Positions 1 to 9,112 of a stretch of 64,000 nucleotides of DNA are shown in pieces. Under the pieces are notes generated by a model that had not been told where the DNA came from, ran no database searches, and saw only the letters and a list, made by a program, of their open reading frames with translations. Origin of the DNA: Acinetobacter pittii. GTDB taxonomy: Bacteria > Pseudomonadota > Gammaproteobacteria > Pseudomonadales > Moraxellaceae. The number at the start of each line of letters is the position of its first letter. Position 1 is the first letter of the stretch. The position numbers and the translations under genes are program-made. Where the stretch lies: positions 3,534,001 to 3,598,000 of the forward strand of contig NZ_CP139249.1 in assembly GCF_034064985.1 (NCBI RefSeq), given 5' to 3'.

Positions 1-74
1 ACACTCTCCAGATAATGCCGTATTTATATAAATTATGATGAATGTAGTTTAATTGTGCCTAAATAACTAATCAA

Positions 75-1385
75 TCAGTTTTCATACGGATAGACTTGTA
101 ATTTCCACTGCTCTGCCTGAATTTTTTTGGCAAAAGCATGAGGTAAGTTAATCTCAATATTTCGATTAGTAGACACAATTGCATCGTATCTGCAAACTTC
201 GACCTGATTTTCATCTAGGAGTACCCAACACACTCTTTGCGCGGTTGGATGAGCAACTGCTGTAGCAATTACCGGTGAACCGTCATTCATCCCTACATGA
301 AAACTTTCACTGTCGTTTTGCATTAACGCCAGATCATAAGCTGGAAAATCGATAGCCTCTGGATCAAATTGCTGACTGTCGTGTTTCAGCACACTTTGTT
401 TTAAAGTCGGCCAAATACAGTAACGCAAATAATGCTGATCCATCACCCGATTATCCAGATAACGTCCGGTGGCAACATAATCTCTGATATGTGCTTCAAT
501 ATTATGAAAAATCCCCGTACATCCACCCCACATTCCAGCCAAAACTAACTCAGTATGAGAATAATTATCTCGCATTAAGTGAAACCACTTATCACTTTTG
601 AGCCATTCATCTACAGCCGCTTTTTCACGATGTGACACAATAGAGTCGGCATCACGTATCAGAAAATGCTTAATTGTCGGATCATCCATCACAAAAAAGC
701 GCCAAAATAGGCCAGATAGTTGTTTCTGAGAATCTGTAACCTGAATAACTTGCGCGCCCTTCTCTTTTAAGCGCTGTTGTACAAGTACTGGCACACTTTC
801 ATCGACATAAAATCGACACGTCCATTCTGGATAAATCTGTTTGGCAAATTGAGTATTTAAAATAGAGGTTTCACAATAACGAGGGTTGGCTCCAAATAAT
901 GAAAAAGCAATAATATTCTCTTTAGGATTTGCACTAAACTCAGGAGGTGCATGATCTGGAATCGCCAAAACAGGTTCACTCTTCGCTAATTCTTTTTTGG
1001 TTGCAATTGCCAAGCGCCCAAATTTGATAGTTTCTTCTTTTTTATTTAAATGGTGGCAAACTTCTGTAAGTCCATCATATAAGTTTGTATTTACGTTAGC
1101 TCCACTTGCTTGAATCGCTTGTAAATAATGTTGATAGGCGTCGTTATATCGGCCTAAACGTAATTCAGTATAAGCTAAATCTGACAAGGCACCTGGATGC
1201 TTAGGAACTAAGCTAACAGCTTGTTTAACATGTTGATAAGCTTTGGCATAATTCCCTTGTGCTGCGGCTTGTTTAAATGCATTAAAATGCTGATTTAAAA
1301 TTTTATTCATTTCCGCAGGGTTGTTTTTTTTATGGCGGTTGATCATCCCTATTGGTGGTTTCGGTAAGCTTAATGTTTTTTTCAT
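75..1385 (-). CDS. TPR-repeat protein with glycosyltransferase-like domain
   Basis: A 436-residue cytosolic-looking protein with no signal peptide. Roughly residues 30-130 read as tetratricopeptide-like helical repeats (pattern AYQHVKQAVSLVPKHPGALS, then a Y-A-LG-Y-A-Y repeat). From about residue 155 a glycosyltransferase-like fold begins; it contains LIRDADSIVS, a DxD-type metal/nucleotide-sugar site, and a Trp-rich stretch around FHLMRDN. A role in modifying a surface glycan or protein is an inference from this architecture; the substrate is unknown. The first possible start is a TTG at 1400; I prefer the ATG at 1385 (MKKTLSL). It is divergent from recN with about 115 bp between them. The family is only broadly recognised. 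Confidence 0.7.
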   Translation of the reverse strand: MKKTLSLPKPPIGMINRHKKNNPAEMNKILNQHFNAFKQAAAQGNYAKAYQHVKQAVSLVPKHPGALSDLAYTELRLGRYNDAYQHYLQAIQASGANVNTNLYDGLTEVCHHLNKKEETIKFGRLAIATKKELAKSEPVLAIPDHAPPEFSANPKENIIAFSLFGANPRYCETSILNTQFAKQIYPEWTCRFYVDESVPVLVQQRLKEKGAQVIQVTDSQKQLSGLFWRFFVMDDPTIKHFLIRDADSIVSHREKAAVDEWLKSDKWFHLMRDNYSHTELVLAGMWGGCTGIFHNIEAHIRDYVATGRYLDNRVMDQHYLRYCIWPTLKQSVLKHDSQQFDPEAIDFPAYDLALMQNDSESFHVGMNDGSPVIATAVAHPTAQRVCWVLLDENQVEVCRYDAIVSTNRNIEINLPHAFAKKIQAEQWKLQVYPYEN

Positions 1386-1499
1386 TGTAAATATCCGCAA
1401 TCTTGCTGTTCTATAATTTCAGTTAGAATAATAGATCACTTGTAGCAAATTCAAAACTTCTCTATCTTTAACCCATAATTTGGCGCGTTGGATGCGTTT

Positions 1500-3167
1500 A
1501 TGCTCACACATTTAACTTTAATTAATTTTGCATTAGCTGATCATTTGGCTATTGATATAGAACAAGGATTTAATGTTCTAACAGGCGAAACAGGTGCCGG
1601 AAAATCATTATTACTGGATGCACTCTCTGCCTGCCTAGGGGAACGTACAGATACAAATTATGTCCGTTATGGTTCGGACAAAGCGGATATTACCGCTGTT
1701 TTTACCTATCAAAATAATAGTCCTGAAGCAAAATGGCTCCAAGACCACGAGCTAGATGATGATTCTGGGGAAATTCATTTACGTCGTGTTATTTTTGCAA
1801 CTGGACGTAGTAAAGCTTGGGTCAATGGACGTCCGAGCAGCTTATCTGAACTTAAAGAATTAGGGCGTTTGCTGGTTCAACTTTATAGTCAGCACAGTCA
1901 ACAGCAACTTCTTGAACCGCCTTATCCAAAGCATTGGCTAGACCGTTATAACAATTTTTATACTGAAGCGAATGATGTACGTGAAGCCTATAGCACATGG
2001 CAACGTACCATTCGTTTGCACCAAGCGGCCCTAGATGCACAAGCGACTCGTCTACAACGCATTGGTACTTTAGAACATCAAATTGAAGAGCTCGAAGAGG
2101 TTATTCAAACTGACTATAAAGAAATTGAGCAAGAGTTCGATCGCCTCAGTCATCATGAACATATCATGCAAGACTGTAGCTATAGCTTAAATGTTTTAGA
2201 TGAAGCTGAGCAAAACATTACTCAAGAAATGTCTTCGATTATTCGCCGTCTAGAGTCTCACGCGGGCCGTAGCGAACAACTTTCTGAGATTTATAATTCT
2301 TTACTCAATGCTCAAAGTGAAATAGATGATGCAACGGCAAACTTGCGTCAATTTATTGATCGTCAAAGTTTTGATCCAGAGCGAATGGAAGAACTAAATT
2401 CCAAGTTGGAAGTTTTCCACCGTCTGGCACGTAAATACCGCACTCAACCAGAAACACTTAAAGAAGAATATGAAGCTTGGCAAAGTGAGCTTGAGCAATT
2501 GCATCAACTTGAAGACCCAGAAACATTGGCAGAACAAGTTGAAAAGTCGCATGAGGAGTTCTTGGAGAAAGCTCAGCATTTAGATCATATTCGTCGTGAA
2601 GCTGCTGCTCCGCTTGCGAAACAATTAACTGAACAAGTGAAGCCTTTAGCGTTACCAGAGGCACATTTCGAGTTTAAGTTTGAACCACTAGAGCAACCTA
2701 CTGCTGAGGGTTTGAGTTTTATTCAACTATTATTTACTGCCAATAAGGGTATTCCGCCACAACCATTAGCACGCGTCGCTTCAGGTGGTGAACTTTCACG
2801 TATTGCACTTGTCATGCAAGTGATGAACGCTGAAAAAACCGAAGCAGAAGTGTTGGTGTTTGATGAAATTGATGTCGGGATTAGTGGTGGAACCGCAGAA
2901 GTTGTGGGACGTTTACTTGCTGATTTAGCCCAACATGTTCAACTTTTATGTATTACCCATCAGGCACAAGTTGCTGCACAATCAGATCAGCATTTATTAG
3001 TTAAAAAGCAACAAACTGATCCGGCAAGCAGTACAATTGTGGAACTAGACGAAAATCAAATCATTTTTGAGTTAGCTCGCATGTCAGGCGGTGTTGAAAT
3101 TAATGAAACAACCTTGCAACACGCAAAACAATTACGCCAACTTAAATTTCAGGCTTCTTCAAATTAA
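1500..3167 (+). CDS. recN: DNA repair protein RecN
   Basis: SMC-like ATPase that acts in RecA-dependent repair of double-strand breaks. Residues 29-36 are the Walker A motif GETGAGKS. A long coiled-coil middle section follows, then the ABC signature ASGGELSRIAL near residue 430 and Walker B VLVFDEIDVGISG near 455. The length, 555 residues from the ATG at 1500, matches the family (E. coli about 553). A TTG four codons upstream (1488) would add MDAF; the ATG gives the conserved MLxxLxIxNFAL beginning and is chosen. It is transcribed alone and followed by a gap of about 120 bp before algH. No LexA box was identified with confidence upstream. Confidence 0.95.
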   Translation: MLTHLTLINFALADHLAIDIEQGFNVLTGETGAGKSLLLDALSACLGERTDTNYVRYGSDKADITAVFTYQNNSPEAKWLQDHELDDDSGEIHLRRVIFATGRSKAWVNGRPSSLSELKELGRLLVQLYSQHSQQQLLEPPYPKHWLDRYNNFYTEANDVREAYSTWQRTIRLHQAALDAQATRLQRIGTLEHQIEELEEVIQTDYKEIEQEFDRLSHHEHIMQDCSYSLNVLDEAEQNITQEMSSIIRRLESHAGRSEQLSEIYNSLLNAQSEIDDATANLRQFIDRQSFDPERMEELNSKLEVFHRLARKYRTQPETLKEEYEAWQSELEQLHQLEDPETLAEQVEKSHEEFLEKAQHLDHIRREAAAPLAKQLTEQVKPLALPEAHFEFKFEPLEQPTAEGLSFIQLLFTANKGIPPQPLARVASGGELSRIALVMQVMNAEKTEAEVLVFDEIDVGISGGTAEVVGRLLADLAQHVQLLCITHQAQVAAQSDQHLLVKKQQTDPASSTIVELDENQIIFELARMSGGVEINETTLQHAKQLRQLKFQASSN

Positions 3168-3290
3168 TAAAAAATGAGAGAAAAAGATTGGCGAAATCCG
3201 ATTAACTCTTGTATGTTGATAAAAAGAACCTATATAGATAAAAGGGTCGAGAGACCCTCTAGTGACATTTTTTGAGGGAGAACCGCTTAG

Positions 3291-3845
3291 GTGACCAAAC
3301 AATATCTGACTCACCGTTGTCTGATTGCCCCGCCAGAAATGGCAGATGACTTTTTTGCAAACACTGTAATTTATCTTGCCCGTCATGATGAAGAAGGTGC
3401 TCAAGGCATTATTATTAATCGTCCTTCCGGTATCCAAATTAAAGAATTACTCAATGATCTCGACATTGAAGCAGACAATGTAAACCCACATGCGGTTTTA
3501 CAAGGTGGCCCATTACGTCCCGAAGCTGGATTTGTTCTTCATACTGGACAACCGACATGGCATTCATCTATTGCTGTAGGTGAAAATGTTTGTATTACCA
3601 CCAGTAAAGATATTCTGGATGCGATTGCCCATAATGAAGGTGTCGGTCGATATCAGATTGCTTTAGGCTATGCGAGCTGGAGCAAAAATCAGTTAGAAGA
3701 CGAGATTACACGTGGTGACTGGCTGATTTGTGATGCCGATATGGACCTAATTTTTAACCTGCCTTACGACGACCGTTGGGATGCAGCTTATAAAAAAATT
3801 GGTGTAGATCGTGCGTGGCTAGCTTCTGAAATCGGACACGCTTAA
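3291..3845 (+). CDS. algH: YqgE/AlgH family protein
   Basis: A 184-residue soluble protein of the UPF0301 (YqgE/AlgH) family, whose biochemical role is not settled. Family hallmarks are visible: an N-terminal hydrophobic strand leading to [20 protein letters not shown], then [25 protein letters not shown] and [14 protein letters not shown]. It starts at GTG, with a GAGGGAG ribosome-binding site about 11 bases upstream. Its stop overlaps the start of ruvX by one base (TAATG), so the two are translationally coupled. The pairing yqgE-yqgF is conserved in many gammaproteobacteria, which supports both calls. Confidence 0.93.
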   Translation: MTKQYLTHRCLIAPPEMADDFFANTVIYLARHDEEGAQGIIINRPSGIQIKELLNDLDIEADNVNPHAVLQGGPLRPEAGFVLHTGQPTWHSSIAVGENVCITTSKDILDAIAHNEGVGRYQIALGYASWSKNQLEDEITRGDWLICDADMDLIFNLPYDDRWDAAYKKIGVDRAWLASEIGHA

Positions 3846-4285
3846 TGACCGAGACACCATCAAAATCGATTATGGCTTTTGACTTTGGCACTCAAAAAAT
3901 GGGCATGGCGATTGGCCAGTCTTCAATTGAAAGTGCCAATCCTCTCCCTCTTTTTGTGATGAAAGATGGGATTCCAAATTGGGATCAGCTCTTAAAAATC
4001 GTAAAAGAATGGCAACCTGATTTATTTTTGGTGGGTTTGCCTTTGAATATGAATGATAGCGAGTCCGAACTCTCTACACGTGCCCGCAAATTTGCAAGAC
4101 GTTTACGCCATCAAACCAATATTGAAACATTCATGGTAGATGAGCGTTTAACTACACGTGAAGCACGAGAAGAACTAGGCTTCTACCAAGAGCAAGGTCG
4201 AGCCAAAAAACTCTCGGCAGATAGTTTTGCAGCAGCATTACTCATCCAGAGCTGGTATCGAAATCCGGTCGGTTTAACACCGTAA
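3845..4285 (+). CDS. ruvX: Holliday junction resolvase-like RNase H-fold nuclease RuvX/YqgF
   Basis: A 146-residue RNase H-like nuclease implicated in Holliday junction resolution and pre-16S rRNA 5'-end maturation. The fold motifs are seen in order: AFDFGTQKMGMAIG near residues 11-24 with the first acidic residue, LFLVGLPLNMN around 75, VDERLTTREA near 102, and the last acidic residue in ADSFAAALLIQSW near the C-terminus. The length is slightly longer than E. coli YqgF (138). Its ATG overlaps the algH stop by one base. A strong hairpin terminator lies 5 bases after the stop codon. Essential in some bacteria; its status here is unknown. Confidence 0.94.
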   Translation: MTETPSKSIMAFDFGTQKMGMAIGQSSIESANPLPLFVMKDGIPNWDQLLKIVKEWQPDLFLVGLPLNMNDSESELSTRARKFARRLRHQTNIETFMVDERLTTREAREELGFYQEQGRAKKLSADSFAAALLIQSWYRNPVGLTP

Positions 4286-4290
4286 TATTG

Positions 4291-4318
4291 AAAAGGAAGG
4301 CTAAAGCCTTCCTTTTTT
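4291..4318. terminator. Bidirectional terminator between ruvX and the HlyD-family gene
   Basis: Perfect 11-bp stem (AAAAGGAAGGC at 4291-4301 with GCCTTCCTTTT at 4306-4316) and a 4-base TAAA loop. It has T-rich flanks on both strands, so it can end ruvX and the convergent efflux operon. Confidence 0.9.
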
Positions 4319-5318
4319 ATTTCTCGATAATATGCACAGTTGCCGTACGTCCAGAGACAAAAGCAAGCTGGTTTTTTGGTGTTTCATCCAATACGATTTT
4401 TACAGGCACACGCTGCGCTAAACGAACCCAACTAAACGTTGGATTTACATTAGCAAGAAGTTTAGAGCTGCTTGAGCGTTCACGGTCTTCAATACCCGAT
4501 GCAATACCTTGTACATGGCCTTTAATTTTCTGACTATCACCCATTAACTGTACACTGGCCTGATCACCAACATGAATGCGGTTTAACTTCGTCTCTTCAA
4601 AATAGCCCACAACATAGAGTTGTTTACGGTCAAGTAGTGCTGCAACAGCCTGCCCAACTTGAACATAGTTACCTGGGCGCATATCAAAGTTAGATAAAGT
4701 ACCATCAGCTGGGGCGATTACCGCAGCACGATGCATATTAAGCTCGGCCAAATGCAAATTGCTCGTAGCCGCCTCAATGAGAGCCTGTTGTTGTTTAACA
4801 GTTGCTTCCGCTTGTTGAATAGCAGCTTGGAGTTGCTCATGTTCAGCGTGAGATTGATCACGTGTTGCGAAAACTTGATCTTGTTCTTGTTTAGAGATGG
4901 CACCATCCATAAGATTTGAATAGCGGCTTGCGTTTTTCTCGGCTAATTTAATATTCGTTTCAGATTTAATTAGGTTCGCTTTTGCTTGTGCTAAACCAGC
5001 TTGCGCTTGGGCAAAGGCTGCATTTGCTTTTGCTAAATCAGATTTTGCCTGTTCTACATCTAAAGCTCGGCGAGAAACATCAATTTTAAAGAGCACCTGA
5101 CCTTTTTTCACAGTCTGGTTATCTTGAACCAATACTTCTGTAACAAGCCCTGCAACATCCGAAGATACTTGAATAACGTCACCACGAACTCGACCGTCGC
5201 GTGTCCACGGTGCTGCATTATAGTAGTTCCACAAATGCACAATGGTATAGACCGCCACCATTAATGCGACAATCAAAATTACTGGACGGATGACTTTTTT
5301 CAAATCCACCTGATTCAT
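4317..5318 (-). CDS. HlyD-family periplasmic adaptor (AaeA/EmrA-like)
   Basis: Membrane-fusion (adaptor) subunit of a drug or aromatic-acid efflux system. One transmembrane anchor lies near residues 12-30 (VILIVALMVAVYTIVHLW). The lipoyl-like half motif PWTRDGRVRGDVIQVSSDVAG follows, then an Ala/Gln-rich coiled-coil hairpin (about 75-190) and the second barrel half VIAPADGTLSNFDMRPGNYV. The length (333) is typical. A GTG three codons upstream is possible; the ATG at 5318 has an AGGTGA ribosome-binding site 5-6 bases ahead. It follows the DUF1656 gene by about 40 bp in the operon order FUSC, AaeX, HlyD, as in aaeXAB-like systems. The substrate cannot be read from the sequence. Confidence 0.9.
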   Translation of the reverse strand: MNQVDLKKVIRPVILIVALMVAVYTIVHLWNYYNAAPWTRDGRVRGDVIQVSSDVAGLVTEVLVQDNQTVKKGQVLFKIDVSRRALDVEQAKSDLAKANAAFAQAQAGLAQAKANLIKSETNIKLAEKNASRYSNLMDGAISKQEQDQVFATRDQSHAEHEQLQAAIQQAEATVKQQQALIEAATSNLHLAELNMHRAAVIAPADGTLSNFDMRPGNYVQVGQAVAALLDRKQLYVVGYFEETKLNRIHVGDQASVQLMGDSQKIKGHVQGIASGIEDRERSSSSKLLANVNPTFSWVRLAQRVPVKIVLDETPKNQLAFVSGRTATVHIIEK

Positions 5319-5357
5319 TTCACTCACCTAACTCAATCTTTAATTTCGCAAACATCT

Positions 5358-5564
5358 CTACGCACCGACCCCAACAAAAATTTGATGTATTACCAAAAGC
5401 AGTAATAGGTAAAAACACAAATTGAAAATACTAGGTAAAGCAATCCAGCCTTTTGCAATCAACTTGTTTGTCAAAGGGCTTAACCCTCGGAAACAGATAT
5501 ATGCCAAGAGTGCTTGAACGAGCAAAGAAGGCACGTAAATACCATAAACATTAAACTCACCCAT
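5358..5564 (-). CDS. Small membrane protein, DUF1656 (AaeX-like)
   Basis: A 68-residue protein with two hydrophobic segments, around residues 10-30 and 42-65, beginning MGEFNVYGIYVP. This is the usual start of the DUF1656/AaeX family that accompanies FUSC and HlyD partners. It overlaps the 3' end of the FUSC gene by 8 bp and sits directly before the adaptor gene, so it is part of the same transcript. A GAGGAG ribosome-binding site lies about 10 bases upstream. Its exact role in the pump is not established. Confidence 0.88.
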   Translation of the reverse strand: MGEFNVYGIYVPSLLVQALLAYICFRGLSPLTNKLIAKGWIALPSIFNLCFYLLLLLVIHQIFVGVGA

Positions 5565-7656
5565 TTGCTGGGGCTCCTCTCAGGGTGCTGTTTTCACTCA
5601 TTTGATCTGATGAAACATGACACATGCTATAAGCAATATTGTTTAGTGAAATGAGTAATCTTTGTCGCATAGTCATATCTTCAACATTTGAAGCAAGCTG
5701 TTTTAATTCAAATAACGCTTGGTAGATTTTCTCTACTAAAGCCGCTGTATCATTTCTGTCATTTTCTTTCGCTCTAAACAGTTCATCCAGATTTTGTTGC
5801 AAATCACCAATATGCTGAGTGAGTTCGGATGTTTGAGGGAACTGATTAGCTAACTCTTGCAATCGGCTTAAATCGACAATACTACTCGACTCAATCAGAG
5901 CCTGATGAATTGAAGTTTTAATCTCGTTGGACTGCACCATTTTGCTATTTAGAATCCCAATCCGATCTAGCATACTGCGTAGATGAACTTTAAAATCAAG
6001 ACCATACGGTAGATAGATCGCTTGTCGCATAGCACGATAATGCAATGCTAAAATACGGCTTGCACTCGTGTCTGGTGACATGGCGCGAACAACGTCAATG
6101 ACAATCAAAGACACTAAAACACCTAAGATCATGGCAAATGAACTATCAAGATAAGACACCGCATCCATGCTATAAGCATTGTGCAAGTTTAGTCCCATCA
6201 TGGTATTAATACCCAACACCATACCTACTGGCATCAGCATTTGGTTGGCCATCATAGACACTGCGAATAAGAACATCGGTAATAAAACCAGTCCAAGCTC
6301 CCAGAAAGTTGTGACATGCGGGAAAATACCAAATGCATAAACGAAGACTAAAACTGCTGAAGCAATACTGCCCCAGATAAAAATACGCAAAACTGGCACG
6401 GGGTTATCTAAGGCCGTTAAAATACAGGCTGTTACTGCTCCCATTTGCGCCATCATAAATCCAGCTTTCCATCCCGACACAATCCAGACCCCAGTCACAA
6501 TAAAAGTAATAAGGACTGCACTAATACCGCCTCGTATCGCCACCCCATGATCACGGTGTAAACTTGGATATTTGGTCGTCATTGGCGTAATGTTGTCAGG
6601 AATCTCTTTATTACCTTGCTGAATTCGCTGCCACAAAACTTTAACGGCTAACACATTACTAATGAAATGGCGCACATCCATTTTCATAGCTGCAACCAAA
6701 ACTTGTTGATGTGTAGAAGCCGACTCCATCAAACTTGCGAAATCGCTTTCAAACTCATCAGGCAACTGCAAAATATTTTCATCAATAATTAGATCTTTTT
6801 GCTCTAAGAACTGAACTACATGAGCTGAAAGCTGCTGCAATTTTTCTGCATGAGTTTCGATAAACCGAAGTTCTTGAAGCTGCTTAATACGCTCAGATAA
6901 AGCGACTAGATTAGCCACCACCATTGAGATTTGATGAAGCATTTCTTGCAAGGGTTTGGTCATACCATGCAGCTCGCCCTTTTCATAGCTCAAATGTACT
7001 GCCAAGGCATGAATGTCTGTGGTGTCACGAGTGATGGCAGCCAGAAGCTGAGTATTGTTCTGCTGCGAATCTGTAGTTAATAAATTAGCAAACAGATTTT
7101 CTGTATCTTTTAGGGTTTTGATCACCCGCTGTTTAATTGCCGAGCCAATATGCATTGGAAGAATCGTGGCAGAAACCACGGCACTTGAAATCACACCAAT
7201 CGAGATTTCTATGACCCGAGCTAAAGCAATATCAAATATATTGTATTGATCAATATAGGTAATCGCATTGAAGACGATCATGGCTGTCGAGTAACCCGCC
7301 AGCATAAAAGCATAACTACGTGGAGTACGATCGAGTAACGACACATAAAGCGCAAAACCCACCCACAACGATAACACCACGGTAAATATCCAAGGTGTAT
7401 TAATTAGATGTGGCGTTAGAGTTAGGGCAATCACAGCTCCGCCAATTGTCCCTACCACTCGATAGACACATTTGGAGGACACCATTCCTGAATATGGATT
7501 GGCAATAATCAGGACCGTACCAATCGACCACATCGGGTTAATCAGATCTAATTCAAACGAAACAAATAGTGCCAACATTCCGGCAATAAATGTTTTTAAG
7601 GCAAAGATCAGATCAAGCCTACTCGGGCGGAACGCCAGTATTTGCTTTAATAACAT
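5557..7656 (-). CDS. FUSC-family inner membrane efflux protein (AaeB-like)
   Basis: A 699-residue integral membrane protein of the fusaric-acid-resistance/aromatic-acid exporter family. It has the typical two-halved layout. An N-terminal membrane bundle (about residues 10-175, starting FRPSRLDLIFALKTFIAGML) is followed by a soluble helical region (180-345). A second bundle with GWKAGFMMAQMGAVTACILT lies at about 370-530, and a C-terminal helical domain closes the protein. With the AaeX-like and HlyD-like genes it should form an inner-membrane pump with its adaptor; no outer membrane channel gene is nearby. The neighbouring divergent IclR regulator is a plausible controller. The substrate is unknown. 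Confidence 0.92.
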   Translation of the reverse strand: MLLKQILAFRPSRLDLIFALKTFIAGMLALFVSFELDLINPMWSIGTVLIIANPYSGMVSSKCVYRVVGTIGGAVIALTLTPHLINTPWIFTVVLSLWVGFALYVSLLDRTPRSYAFMLAGYSTAMIVFNAITYIDQYNIFDIALARVIEISIGVISSAVVSATILPMHIGSAIKQRVIKTLKDTENLFANLLTTDSQQNNTQLLAAITRDTTDIHALAVHLSYEKGELHGMTKPLQEMLHQISMVVANLVALSERIKQLQELRFIETHAEKLQQLSAHVVQFLEQKDLIIDENILQLPDEFESDFASLMESASTHQQVLVAAMKMDVRHFISNVLAVKVLWQRIQQGNKEIPDNITPMTTKYPSLHRDHGVAIRGGISAVLITFIVTGVWIVSGWKAGFMMAQMGAVTACILTALDNPVPVLRIFIWGSIASAVLVFVYAFGIFPHVTTFWELGLVLLPMFLFAVSMMANQMLMPVGMVLGINTMMGLNLHNAYSMDAVSYLDSSFAMILGVLVSLIVIDVVRAMSPDTSASRILALHYRAMRQAIYLPYGLDFKVHLRSMLDRIGILNSKMVQSNEIKTSIHQALIESSSIVDLSRLQELANQFPQTSELTQHIGDLQQNLDELFRAKENDRNDTAALVEKIYQALFELKQLASNVEDMTMRQRLLISLNNIAYSMCHVSSDQMSENSTLRGAPANG

Positions 7657-7931
7657 GAACTCATCTCAAATACAGATTTGAACTGATGAGCATGCCCTTC
7701 AATATTTGATTGTCTTTCTAAAGACAACACAACTTTGCCATTTGCCTCAAAGCAAATGATATGAGGGGCATCCTTCAATACAATGATTTTTCCACATCTC
7801 GCCTGATTGGCCGAAATGATTTCAGTTTGGCGCCATTTAAACGGCCAAGCTTTGGAAAGAAGAGGTATCAAGAAATCAATCTGGAACCGACCAATTTCTC
7901 GATTAGATATTTTGTTTGGCAATTTTTTCAA
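7647..7931 (-). CDS. Small hypothetical protein upstream of the efflux operon
   Basis: A possible 94-residue reading frame that ends inside the first codons of the FUSC gene (10-bp overlap), a spacing that suggests translational coupling. It has a globular composition with no signal peptide or membrane segment. The only start is a TTG at 7931 without a visible ribosome-binding site, which lowers confidence. The C-terminal half (VVLSLERQSNIEGHAHQFK) faintly recalls the DUF2218 layout, but I cannot verify that. It may be an old partner gene with a degraded start, or a non-coding leader of the operon. Confidence 0.35.
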   Translation of the reverse strand: MKKLPNKISNREIGRFQIDFLIPLLSKAWPFKWRQTEIISANQARCGKIIVLKDAPHIICFEANGKVVLSLERQSNIEGHAHQFKSVFEMSSCY

Positions 7932-8144
7932 AATAAAGCGATTTAGTCAACTAAAATATCTCTATTTGATAATTTGATATATTTTTTAATTATCGTATAT
8001 GATGTATAAGCCAAGAGAAGTTTTCTCTTTGTCAGAGTAAAATACTCAAATCAGGCATTTATTTTAGAATTGAGACAAATCTTCTTTTTTTCTGTTATAA
8101 AAACTCAAAGATGACTCGTTGTTAAAGGATACGAACAAGACACT

Positions 8145-8918
8145 ATGGCAATTTCAAGTTTTGGCAAAATTCTAACTGTACTGGACCTGTTTTCGGTTTC
8201 GCGTCCAATCATTAATGTCGATATTATTTGCGAAGAACTTGGCTTGTCCAAACCAACGAGTTACCGTTACCTCAAAGAGCTAGTATCAGCTGATCTATTA
8301 AAACGCATTAATGGAACCTCTGGCGATTATACCTTAGGCTCAAAAATTGCAGTTCTTGACTATATATCTAGAACAACCGACCCACTGGTTCAAATCAGCA
8401 CGCCATTTATGCGAAATATTGTAGAGCGTACCGAACTGTGCTGTTTGCTTACCTATTTAAATGATGATTATTGCATTGACATACATCATGAAATATTTAA
8501 AGACACTGAACTACTTTCATATGGCCGAGGTTGCCCAAGGCCGATTTATGTTGGATCATCTCCAAAAACAATGGTTTCGCATTTAAGTAAGCAGCGCATG
8601 CAAGACTACTACCACCGTTACCAGCAAGAATTAAAACAATCAGGTTTTGCTGAAGATGAACCGAGCTTTATTCAACGTATGCGTAAAATTAAAAAACAAG
8701 GGTTCTATTTCTCACAAGGTGAGATTGACCCAAATGTTTCAGGTCTAGCTGTTCCTGTTCGATTTTCAACCAAAGAAGTACCTTTAGCTTTAACTCTAGT
8801 TGCTTCTAAAAATCGTTTTGATTTTTTAAACGTTGAAAAGCTTATCGAAATTTTGCAAGAAAATGCAGCACTTATTGAACAACGTTTTATGGAATTATCT
8901 GAAAAAGGTGAAATCTAA
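8145..8918 (+). CDS. IclR-family transcriptional regulator
   Basis: A 257-residue regulator. Residues about 5-65 form the winged helix-turn-helix (ILTVLDLFSVSRPIINVDII, then LGLSKPTSYRYLKELVSADLL). The rest is the IclR effector-binding domain, with the family pattern FYFSQGEIDPNVSGLAVPVRF near residue 190. It is encoded divergently from the FUSC efflux operon with about 210 bp between it and the small upstream frame. This suggests, without proof, that it senses an aromatic compound and controls the pump. A hairpin terminator follows about 145 bp downstream. Confidence 0.9.
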   Translation: MAISSFGKILTVLDLFSVSRPIINVDIICEELGLSKPTSYRYLKELVSADLLKRINGTSGDYTLGSKIAVLDYISRTTDPLVQISTPFMRNIVERTELCCLLTYLNDDYCIDIHHEIFKDTELLSYGRGCPRPIYVGSSPKTMVSHLSKQRMQDYYHRYQQELKQSGFAEDEPSFIQRMRKIKKQGFYFSQGEIDPNVSGLAVPVRFSTKEVPLALTLVASKNRFDFLNVEKLIEILQENAALIEQRFMELSEKGEI

Positions 8919-9061
8919 AACTCTACCTTATGATAATTTAAAGTTTTCTTACATTTTAAAACATTGAATATATCGCAATATTCTCATATTATGATTTTAA
9001 CTCCTATTGATGATTCTTTTCATCAGCAGCTCATCAGTAGAAGCATCCCCCTCAGAGGAAT

Positions 9062-9090
9062 AAGCTCATGCTGCCATCATGGGCTTTTTT
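9062..9090 (+). terminator. Terminator downstream of the IclR gene
   Basis: A 9-bp stem with one G-U pair (AAGCTCATG and CATGGGCTT) and a CTGCCAT loop, followed by a T-run. It is oriented to end transcription from the IclR gene before the convergent alkB gene. Confidence 0.75.
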
Positions 9091-9112
9091 CTTGCCCGCT
9101 TTTTAATGAAAG

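Noticed and set aside
4288-4533. 81-residue plus-strand frame after ruvX
   Set aside because: Overlaps the terminator and the HlyD-like gene in antisense.
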